Assembly (NCBI GenBank): GCA_038207745.1
Contig: JBBQZL010000148.1
Span: forward strand, 1-6,845
Length of the DNA stretch: 6,845 nucleotides
Direction of reading: 5' to 3'
DNA from: JBBQZL01 sp038207745
GTDB taxonomy: Bacteria > Actinomycetota > Thermoleophilia > Solirubrobacterales > 70-9
In this document: positions 1-5,324 of the stretch, piece by piece
How positions within the stretch are numbered: position 1 is the stretch's first letter
Layout: the number at the start of each line of letters is the position of its first letter
The notes under the pieces: model-generated
The model's input: only the letters and a program-made list of their open reading frames with translations
Database searches by the model: none
What the model was told of the DNA's origin: nothing
Translations under genes and position numbers: made by a program

Positions 1-1289
1 ATCCAACCGGGGAGGCGGGCGGCTCCGCCATAGGCGCGTTGGGCCGAGGAATGGCGGGCCACCATCAACAAGGTCGCGAGTGAAGCGGAGCGGGCCGGGG
101 GCAGATCCTCGGCCCGCTCGACCAGGGAAGCCAGCGGCCGCGAGACGAGGGGCCAGCGGAGCTCCCCGGCCAGGGCCTTGAGCCCGGGCGCGTAATGCGG
201 GCGGCCGTTCTCAGCCAGGCTCCGGGCGGCGGCGGCCATCGCCACGGGGTCCTCGGCCGGAGCAACCTCGCCGAGGCGGCGGTCGGTCGTCAGCTCCTCC
301 CACTCGTCGCCCTCGACGGTGAGGATTGGAAGGCCGGCCCAGACCGCATCAAAAAGGCGGGTGCGAACAGCAAAGCGGGTTTCCATCGTCTTGAAGTGGG
401 CGCAGACCGCGGCGTCAGCCTCGAGCAGGGGAGTGCCGCGCTCCTTGTAGGGGAGCCAGTCGATGAAGCCGACCGCGCCCGCGGCGCTCAGGCCGAGGCG
501 CTCGGCCAAGTCCCGCGAGCGCTGGACCATCGTGAAGTGTTGGCCACCGTGCGGCCGCACGGTGCCGATGAAGGCGCAAACCCAGCGCGGATCCGTGCGG
601 CGAAGGAGTGCCAGTGCCTCGAGCACCGTCAGCGGGTCAAGCCAGTCCCAGAGGCCACCGCTCCAGAGCAGGATCTTCGAGTCCTCGGGGAAGAGTGGGC
701 CACGGAGCAGCGGGGATCCGCCGAGAGGCGGCTCCGAGGGGATGCCGAAGCGGACGATCTCGACCAGGTCGCGACCTTCAGGGTCGGCGTCGTAGCGGCC
801 CGAGCCGACCCGCCGTGCCGCGGCGAGGAATCCGAGCCACATGTCGCGCTGGCGATCGTTGGCGCAGACGAAGGCCGAGCCGGCCCGCGCCGCGAAGAGC
901 AACCGGTCGAGGCGCAGCGTGTCGAGCGCGGCTCGGGCCAGCGAGCTGCCGGAGTTGCGGTGGGACTCAAGCCCCTCGAAGGGCTCGGGGTTATAAAGAT
1001 CAACAATCCACCGCCGCCCCCCGCCCGGGATGGCCCGTGCGGCGGCCGGCGACAGCGGGTCGCTGAAGACCACGTCGACCCCCTCGAGGGCGCCGCGAAG
1101 CGAGGCGGGGTCGCTGCGGTCATAGATGAAGAAGGGGATCTCCGGGTCGACCGACTCTCCGAATGGGGCGGCGAGGCGAACTCGGTTCTCCGCCGCGAGC
1201 GCCCTGGCGAGTTCAACGGCGCGAATCGCCGGGCCGGCCATCTGCGGCCCGACCCGGTCGCGGGTGATTACGAGGACGTGCCGAGCCAT
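1..1289 (-). CDS. GT4-type (GT-B fold) glycosyltransferase, 3' end beyond the window
   Basis: Reading the minus strand from the ATG at 1289 gives 429 uninterrupted residues with no stop before the left edge, so the C-terminus is missing. The N-terminus starts MARHVLVITRD and continues GPQMAGPAIRAVELARAL (residues 14-31), the usual opening of a GT-B glycosyltransferase: a first beta strand followed by a glycine-rich acceptor-side loop. The second Rossmann domain begins near residue 205 with LLWSGGLWDWLDP (about 207-219). The donor-site region is ETRFAVRTRLFDAVWAGLP (303-321), followed by EGDEWEEL. This family usually transfers a sugar from a nucleotide donor during envelope polysaccharide or glycolipid synthesis at the inner face of the membrane. 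Donor and acceptor cannot be read from sequence. The start is chosen because family similarity begins exactly there, although the GAAGG just upstream is very close to the ATG. The same frame stays open upstream to 1835; this is treated separately. Confidence 0.88.
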   Translation of the reverse strand, partial: MARHVLVITRDRVGPQMAGPAIRAVELARALAAENRVRLAAPFGESVDPEIPFFIYDRSDPASLRGALEGVDVVFSDPLSPAAARAIPGGGRRWIVDLYNPEPFEGLESHRNSGSSLARAALDTLRLDRLLFAARAGSAFVCANDRQRDMWLGFLAAARRVGSGRYDADPEGRDLVEIVRFGIPSEPPLGGSPLLRGPLFPEDSKILLWSGGLWDWLDPLTVLEALALLRRTDPRWVCAFIGTVRPHGGQHFTMVQRSRDLAERLGLSAAGAVGFIDWLPYKERGTPLLEADAAVCAHFKTMETRFAVRTRLFDAVWAGLPILTVEGDEWEELTTDRRLGEVAPAEDPVAMAAAARSLAENGRPHYAPGLKALAGELRWPLVSRPLASLVERAEDLPPARSASLATLLMVARHSSAQRAYGGAARLPGW

Positions 1290-1384
1290 ACCTTCACGCG
1301 CACCATCATGCCTGGTATACCGACTGCCATGCCGCGGGGGCATCCCGAGATGCCCAGCCGTGGCCTCCGGGCGGAAGCGGAGAG

Positions 1385-1835
1385 TCAGCGCCGCCGCTTG
1401 ACCAGCTTGAAGCGCCTTGAACCGGCCTCGATCGAGCTTGCACTGGAATCTGGCCCGCGGCTCCGCGCCGCGAACACGGAACATGAAGGTCTGGGAAAGC
1501 CTGACGGTCTTCGCCGCGGGCCCGAAGATGATCATCACCTTGGGGGCGATCGAGTCCTCGGTGTAGCGAAGCCCGACCGGGGAGCATGGTGAGGTGTTCG
1601 AGGGTTCGAGGCCGCGTCGGTGGCGGTCGCCTACAAGGTGGTGGTCGTGTTGGTGTTGCTCGGGGCCCCTGACTGAGATCCCGGGCGAGGCGAGCTCGGC
1701 GGCGCTGCTTGTCGCGAGGGTCGGTGCGGCGGGGGCCGCGGCGGCGATTGCCGGCAGCAGGACGATCGAACCGGCGAGCGCGGCCAGGCACGCTCGGGAT
1801 CTGCTCGACATGTCAGTAGTGGCGCGGGGCATCAT
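1385..1835 (-). pseudogene. Secreted Ig-like-domain protein, probably broken by frameshift or deletion
   Basis: Two adjacent ATGs (1835 and 1832) follow an AAGGA ribosome-binding sequence (1843-1847 on the plus strand) by 7 bases. A signal peptide comes next: a basic stretch SSRSRA, then the hydrophobic CLAALAGSIVLLPAIAAA, with likely cleavage after an Ala-rich APA or AAA site. Residues 93-141 resemble the first half of an Ig-like repeat that I recall from secreted actinobacterial proteins: TEDSIAPKVMIIFGP (92-106), then TFMFRVRGAEP and FQCKLDRGRFKA ending at 141. The second half of the domain is absent. One frame over, 1411-1385 reads FKLVKRRR and stop, which looks like the normal end of such proteins. 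Two copies of TTCAAG lie 10 bases apart at the junction. A second stretch in that same shifted frame (about 1630-1604) reads ATATDAASN, like the end of another Ig-like repeat. I infer a decayed cell-surface protein. A divergent intact gene, or a fusion into the GT4 gene, are the alternatives. Confidence 0.5.
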
Positions 1836-1842
1836 ATGCCGG

Positions 1843-1847
1843 TCCTT
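1843..1847 (-). promoter_or_regulatory. Shine-Dalgarno AAGGA of the secreted Ig-like gene
   Basis: The minus strand reads AAGGA here, 7 bases before the ATG at 1835 (a second ATG follows at 1832). This spacing is good, and it favours 1835/1832 over the in-frame ATG at 1811, which has no purine-rich sequence before it. Confidence 0.5.
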
Positions 1848-1886
1848 ATCGGCAGCACGCGGTGGACCTTCAGCGTCGGTAGAGTT

Positions 1887-2219
1887 GTGCTCTTGCCGAG
1901 GATCGAAAGAAAATCCAGCGGGGCGGTGGCGGTGGCGATCTTGGCGATCGCGATCTTGGCGATCGCGGGCTGCGGGGGCGCAGACTCGTCTAGCTCGACC
2001 CAGGGAAGCAAGGCAAAACCGCAGAACGTGACGGAGACTCCGACCCGAGCAGCCGCCACCGGACGCCAGCAATGCCGCCAGTTGGGCGGTCTGAGGGTGC
2101 TGAAGGCGAACTTCCGGCTCTCGAGCCCGTCGGCGCTGGCCGCGAAGTACTCAAGGACGATCTATATCGGCGACTATCCAAAAGCAGCCGCTCGCGGCTG
2201 CCGCTCCGTGCTGAAGTAG
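1887..2219 (+). CDS. Small secreted lipoprotein, function unknown
   Basis: From the GTG at 1887 this gives 110 residues. A short basic start (VLLPRIERKSSGA) precedes a hydrophobic core AVAVAILAIAILAIAGC, ending in an Ile-Ala-Gly-Cys lipobox with Cys29 as the lipidation site. A Ser-rich linker (GADSSSSTQGS) follows. The export signal and lipid anchor predict a membrane-tethered protein outside the cell. The mature part has two more cysteines (63 and 105) framing a compact segment, QCRQLGGLRVLKANF to AARGCRSVLK, that could be disulfide-linked; I recall similar short tails in Solirubrobacterales proteins but cannot name a family. An in-frame ATG at 1836 would add 17 residues and make an unusually long n-region, so I prefer GTG 1887. 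Its ribosome-binding site is weak. It is divergent from the Ig-like remnant, and two hairpins lie downstream. Confidence 0.6.
   Translation: MLLPRIERKSSGAVAVAILAIAILAIAGCGGADSSSSTQGSKAKPQNVTETPTRAAATGRQQCRQLGGLRVLKANFRLSSPSALAAKYSRTIYIGDYPKAAARGCRSVLK
1938..1967 (+). repeat. Perfect 15-bp tandem duplication in the lipoprotein signal peptide
   Basis: Two identical copies of ATCTTGGCGATCGCG abut at 1938-1952 and 1953-1967. The unit is in frame and encodes Ile-Leu-Ala-Ile-Ala twice, making up most of the hydrophobic core. Each copy also completes a GCGATCGC palindrome (1944-1951 and 1959-1966). Replication slippage is the simplest origin. Confidence 0.85.
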
Positions 2220-2269
2220 CGACCGACCCTGCGCCGCGACTCGCGCCGGCGGGGGCCGTCATGGCAGAC

Positions 2270-2299
2270 GATCCCTCGCCGCCTTTGCGGCGCGGGATC
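2270..2299 (+). terminator. Strong hairpin, possible terminator after the lipoprotein gene
   Basis: The arms 2270-2282 (GATCCCTCGCCGC) and 2287-2299 (GCGGCGCGGGATC) pair over 13 positions with one mismatch, around a CTTT loop. It begins 50 bases after the lipoprotein stop codon. There is no T-tract on the plus strand, so intrinsic termination is uncertain. GC-rich actinobacteria often have such U-less hairpins. It could also be a leftover of a mobile element. Confidence 0.4.
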
Positions 2300-2305
2300 T
2301 GTGAC

Positions 2306-2325
2306 GAGGGGAGCGGGGCTCCCTC
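2306..2325 (+). repeat. Second short hairpin downstream of the lipoprotein gene
   Basis: GAGGGGAGC pairs with GCTCCCTC across a three-base loop, with one bulged G. It follows the larger hairpin by six bases, and together the two could form a tandem termination region. No T-rich tail follows. Confidence 0.3.
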
Positions 2326-2401
2326 TCCGAGCGGCCTAGCGTGGGCGGTCGCGTTCCAATCGTGCCCGGATCGGCGCCCAGCCCCTCGTTCGCCGACGGT
2401 T

Positions 2402-2614
2402 CGGGCACATCCCGTCGAGCGAAGCCGGCCGAAGCCAGAGCCCCGCAGTGAGGAGCGCTTCGAGACCGCTCCCGGCCACCAGGCACAGGTCGACTGGTCC
2501 CACGAAGAGCCGATCAGAGCCCCCGATGGCACGAGGCTTCCGCTCTACGGCTTCCACATGATGAGGGACCTTGTGCCGGTGATCACGGCATGGGGCTATT
2601 CCGGCCTCGGGTAG
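2402..2614 (+). pseudogene. istA (fragment): Remnant of an IS21-family IstA transposase
   Basis: The frame encodes ERFETAPGHQAQVDWSHEEP (about 2453-2512), then LPLYGFHMM to about 2563. RFETxPGxQAQVDW is the signature at the entry of the IstA integrase core (rve domain); the Asp in VDW (2492-2494) is the first catalytic acidic residue of the DDE triad. In intact members LYxFHMVLGxSR follows directly. Here ten unrelated residues (RDLVPVITAW) sit between FHMM and GYS, and a stop arrives at 2612. The N-terminal helix-turn-helix part, the other two catalytic acidic residues and the partner IstB ATPase are all absent. This is therefore about 50 recognisable residues of a dead element. It explains why the surroundings are eroded: an IS21 element probably inserted and then mostly decayed or was deleted. 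I could not define its terminal repeats. Confidence 0.65.
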
Positions 2615-2910
2615 ACTCGGCTGGCTACGCACCGGAGGAGCGCGGCGAACTCCTCGCCTCTGCCCCTCTGCCGACAGGGCCGACAGGGCGACTGGATCCC
2701 AGCCGTTGCTGAGCGACGAGTCCCGGTTCGCCATCTTCGATCTGGCCGGGGTCGAGATCCCGCCGGGAAGAAGGCAGCGGCTATGGGAGGCCCCTCCCAA
2801 AGGCGGCGCGGATCCGATCGACTGCTCCGCGATCGAGACCGTAACCCGCTGAGGCTGGCGGAAGAGGGGCATCATCGAGTCGCGGAGACCGAATGGAGTT
2901 GCAAGGCTCC
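2615..2910. other. Non-coding or eroded stretch without a recognisable gene
   Basis: I found no believable gene on either strand between the IstA fragment and the PPOX stop codon. The frames that stay open here look like chance high-GC readings. Two small structures are visible. One is a perfect tandem pair of CCGACAGGG (2671-2679 and 2680-2688). The other is a GGGAGG/CCTCCC hairpin with a two-base loop (2785-2798). Confidence 0.5.
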
Positions 2911-3378
2911 TCAGTAGCGCCCCTCGAGCTTGCGATGATCCCAGGTGGCAGAAGTGACGACCCGGAACTGGATGGCAACGCGCTTGGGTGCCTGCGCTTC
3001 GAGAGCGGCCTTGGCGTCACCCTCGACCGCGGCGATTCCCTCTGCGTAGCGAATTGTGAGTTCCTCGGCAAAGGCCAGCACCGTCGCAGCATCCCGGTGG
3101 ATAACCGCCTCCGTCTCGAACATCGCTCCGCGCAGTTCCACATATTCTCGTCCGGTCTCTATCAGCACCGAGGCCCGGTTGTCGCGTTCGAGGTTGAGCA
3201 CCTTCTGTGATTTCGCATAGGTCCAAATCCAGACCTCACCGTCTCGTGGCACATACCAGAGCGGCATCAGATGTGGCCAACCACGGGGCCCGGAGGAACC
3301 GATCACGGCAATGCGCTCGGACTCGAGCAGGTCGGCCACCTCGGCTTCGCTCATCTTGATCTGGCCGCGTCGACTCAT
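2911..3378 (-). CDS. PPOX-fold (split beta-barrel) flavin- or F420-dependent oxidoreductase
   Basis: The ATG at 3378 gives 155 residues, a normal length for the pyridoxamine-5'-phosphate-oxidase-like superfamily. A short helix (MSEAEVADLLESERIAVIGS, 9-28) leads into the barrel strands: GWPHLMPLWYV (33-43), EVWIWTYAKSQKVLNL (48-63), RASVLIETGREYVELRGAM (68-86), and the C-terminal VVTSATWDHRKLEGRY (140-155), a typical WDHRKL end. Conserved basic positions near SQK and NLERDNRA normally contact the cofactor phosphate. Related actinobacterial proteins use F420H2 or FMN to reduce small molecules, or bind heme breakdown products; cofactor and substrate cannot be told from sequence. In-frame ATGs at 3429 and 3456 would add 17 or 26 residues of non-conserved sequence, and none of the three starts has a clear ribosome-binding site. 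The gene is divergent from the GT2 gene and seems to be transcribed alone. Confidence 0.85.
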   Translation of the reverse strand: MSRRGQIKMSEAEVADLLESERIAVIGSSGPRGWPHLMPLWYVPRDGEVWIWTYAKSQKVLNLERDNRASVLIETGREYVELRGAMFETEAVIHRDAATVLAFAEELTIRYAEGIAAVEGDAKAALEAQAPKRVAIQFRVVTSATWDHRKLEGRY

Positions 3379-3564
3379 CGGAATCCAACGAGTATCCCCG
3401 ATTGGTGCTGCAAACTGACGCGGCTTCATGGCATTCGGCCGGGTGCAAGCGAGCATGCCGGGGTAGAGTCATGTCACAATGGCAGCAACGATGAGCCCCA
3501 ATCTGTTCGCGTTGCGTCTGGCCTGCCCTACGGTTCCGACTGGTTCTTCCCGTAGGCCAGTTCA

Positions 3565-4539
3565 CTGAATCCAACTGTCTACATCCCGAACCTGAATGGA
3601 TCAGGACGTCTCGCAAAGTCCCTTGCGAGCCTGCAACTCCAGACCAGGGCCTGTGAAGTCGTCGTGATCGACAATGGCTCAAGCGACGACTCGGTGGCCA
3701 TGGTGCGTGACCGATTCCCGGAAGTTCGGATCATCTCGCTGCCGGAGAACATCGGTTTTGGCTCGGCGATCAACTTGGCGATCAGAGAGACAGACGGCGA
3801 TCCACTGCTCCTGCTCAACAACGATGTGCGATGCGAGCCGAGCTTCATCGAAGAGATGATCGCGGCACTCGATCCGAAGACAGACATGGTGGCCGGCGTG
3901 CTCACACAGGATTCAGCGCCGGACCTGATCGATTCGGCCGGCATCATCGCGGATCGACGTACCTTGATGGCGTTTGACTACCTGCGTGGACACCGGGTTG
4001 AGGAATTACCGGGCGCGCCCCCACCGCTGGCGCCGACCGGCGGCGGCGCTCTGTATCGCCGTGCCGCATTTGAAGCGGTCGGCGGTTTCGATGAGCGGAT
4101 CTTCGCCTACTACGAGGACCTGGACCTGGCGCTCCGCCTCAAGAACATTGGAGCGGTATGCAGCTTGGCCCCGAGGGCCCGGGCGAGGCATCTTTCCTCG
4201 GCGACGCTGAGTGACCACATCGAAGAGAAGTACGCCCTGACCGGATGGAGTCGCGGCTACATGGCCCGGCGCTACCGAACCATGCGAAGCCCGGGAATCG
4301 CCCTGCGGATAGTCGCTGCGGAGGGCACGATATGCATCGGTCAGCTGATTCTTCACGGAACGATGAGAGGTGCGCTTGGGCGCCTGCGCGGCTGGCGCGA
4401 TGCCGGCGGACTGCCTCCTCGGCCGATTCCGACCTCGGGTCTCAGCGAGATTTCGATGCGCACTGGCCTGACGCGACGGACCCGACAGTACTTCGCCGCC
4501 CCCTGGCGACAGCAGCGCAGAAAGCACTCCGAACGGTGA
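3565..4539 (+). CDS. GT2 family glycosyltransferase with a non-standard start
   Basis: This is a GT-A fold inverting glycosyltransferase of about 324 residues, probably rhamnosyltransferase-like and active in envelope glycan assembly. From the CTG at 3565 the protein starts NPTVYIPNLNGSGRLAKSL, the expected first strand of the family. Then come VVVIDNGSSDDS (32-43, nucleotide binding), ENIGFGSAIN (61-70), LLLLNNDV (81-88, the metal-site DxD equivalent) and GGGALYRRAAFEAVGGFDE (159-177), followed by FAYYEDLDLALRL (180-192) with the catalytic-region ED. The tail (from about 215) is basic and may touch the membrane or the acceptor. No ATG, GTG or TTG lies in frame between the TAG at 3553-3555 and the VYIPNLNG strand. 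The first standard start is GTG 3664, which would delete that strand. A CTG start with AGG eight bases upstream (3554-3556) fits best. The alternatives are a sequencing error or a lost start codon. Confidence 0.8.
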   Translation: MNPTVYIPNLNGSGRLAKSLASLQLQTRACEVVVIDNGSSDDSVAMVRDRFPEVRIISLPENIGFGSAINLAIRETDGDPLLLLNNDVRCEPSFIEEMIAALDPKTDMVAGVLTQDSAPDLIDSAGIIADRRTLMAFDYLRGHRVEELPGAPPPLAPTGGGALYRRAAFEAVGGFDERIFAYYEDLDLALRLKNIGAVCSLAPRARARHLSSATLSDHIEEKYALTGWSRGYMARRYRTMRSPGIALRIVAAEGTICIGQLILHGTMRGALGRLRGWRDAGGLPPRPIPTSGLSEISMRTGLTRRTRQYFAAPWRQQRRKHSER

Positions 4540-4564
4540 TCCGGATCAGAAAGCGTCGAGCTGC

Positions 4565-4582
4565 GATGGCCTGAGGACCATC
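4565..4582. terminator. Small hairpin between convergent genes, possible bidirectional terminator
   Basis: GATGGCC and GGACCATC pair with a TGA loop and one bulged A, overlapping the stop codon of the MBL gene. The spot, 25 bases past the GT2 stop and at the end of the opposing gene, suits a shared terminator. The stem is short and no T-tract is present on either side. Confidence 0.25.
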
Positions 4583-5324
4583 ACTCGTCGGGGCTGAGCA
4601 GCCCCCGGGGAAGCCTTCCCTCGTCTGTCAGCTTGCCGAGGTGTGCCTCCATCACCACTGCGGCGGCGGGTCGCAGGATCTCAGGGACGTCATCCCAAAC
4701 CTCTGCCAACAGCGCCGAGCGGGAGTGCTCGCCTCGCTCTATCGCAGCCAGCAGCCGGCGCTCACGCATCTCGCGGTGCTCGATGTACTCAGCGATTTTG
4801 GCCTGTGGGTTTGTGATCCAAGGGCCGTGACCGGGTGCGATCAGAACAAGGTCGAGCTGCTGGACCCGCCGCAACGAAGCCATGTAGTCGATCAACGAAC
4901 CGGCGTCGGGCGGCACGAAGGTTGAGCCCGCACCGAGGATCAGGTCGCCGCTGAGCAGGAGCCCCCGATCTCCCAGGAGGCAGATGTGGTCCGCTGCGTG
5001 GCCGCGGGTCTCGATCGCGACGAGGCCTCCGTGTCCTTCGCCTTCGGTCGGATGAATCACATCGGCGCCGAGAAGGTCTGCACCATCGGTGTGGTCCTCG
5101 TGTGAGTGCGTGATCAAGACCACACCGATCCCTCCAAGCCCCGCGGCGGCGTCAGCAATCACAGCAAGGTGGGTCTCATCGGCCGAACCAGGGTCGACCA
5201 CCACACACGGATCACTTCCGTAGATGTAGGTGTTGGTCCCCCCCAGCGTCATCGGGCCCGGGTTGGGAGCGATGATCCGGAGGAGCTCAGGAAAGTTCTC
5301 GGGCGAGTGCCTCACGCGCATCAT
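4581..5324 (-). CDS. Metallo-beta-lactamase-fold hydrolase, LACTB2/glyoxalase-II type
   Basis: The ATG at 5324 gives 247 residues. The start of the fold is APNPGPMTLGGTNTYI (19-34), typical of this branch, then VVVDPG (41-46). The metal site is complete: HSHEDH at 73-78, His109 in GHAADH, Asp127 in LLSGD and His166 in APGHG. After residue 180 the sequence EHREMRERRLLAAIERG and EVWDDVP (209-214) matches the small winged-helix C-terminal domain of LACTB2-like proteins, which are zinc hydrolases; the human homologue is an endoribonuclease, while others cleave thioesters. The substrate here is unknown. The frame is open further upstream to 5516, but that part is the reverse-frame reading of the regulator gene and has no domain similarity. 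ATG 5324 (or 5321, or GTG 5315) overlaps the regulator's 3' end by about 27-38 bases. That suggests one transcript and translational coupling. No strong ribosome-binding site is visible. Confidence 0.87.
   Translation of the reverse strand: MMRVRHSPENFPELLRIIAPNPGPMTLGGTNTYIYGSDPCVVVDPGSADETHLAVIADAAAGLGGIGVVLITHSHEDHTDGADLLGADVIHPTEGEGHGGLVAIETRGHAADHICLLGDRGLLLSGDLILGAGSTFVPPDAGSLIDYMASLRRVQQLDLVLIAPGHGPWITNPQAKIAEYIEHREMRERRLLAAIERGEHSRSALLAEVWDDVPEILRPAAAVVMEAHLGKLTDEGRLPRGLLSPDE

Noticed and set aside
195..1592. A 465-codon plus-strand open frame
   Set aside because: It is the reverse reading of the GT4 gene and the Ig-like remnant. Its product has no domain pattern, while the minus-strand frame shows clear GT4 motifs throughout.
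1944..1966. GCGATCGC octamers as cyanobacterial HIP1 sites
   Set aside because: Only two copies occur at this spot, both created by the 15-bp duplication and explained by the Ile-Ala codons. The gene content is actinobacterial.
2072..2401. A longer transposase gene starting at 2072
   Set aside because: The frame is open, but its first part overlaps the lipoprotein gene in another frame and shows none of the N-terminal features of IstA. Only the stretch from about 2402 carries similarity.
2671..2688. The tandem CCGACAGGG pair as a target-site duplication
   Set aside because: The copies abut instead of flanking an element, so they are a simple tandem duplication.
2336..2875. A 179-codon minus-strand protein
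   Set aside because: It is antisense to the IstA fragment. Composition is Arg/Ser/Pro-rich with no motif, as expected for chance frames in GC-rich DNA.
3465..3485. A PafBC-type promoter (RecA-NDp motif) before the PPOX gene
   Set aside because: The minus strand has TTGTGACAT, but the bases and the spacing to a -10-like TACCCC do not match the motif well enough.
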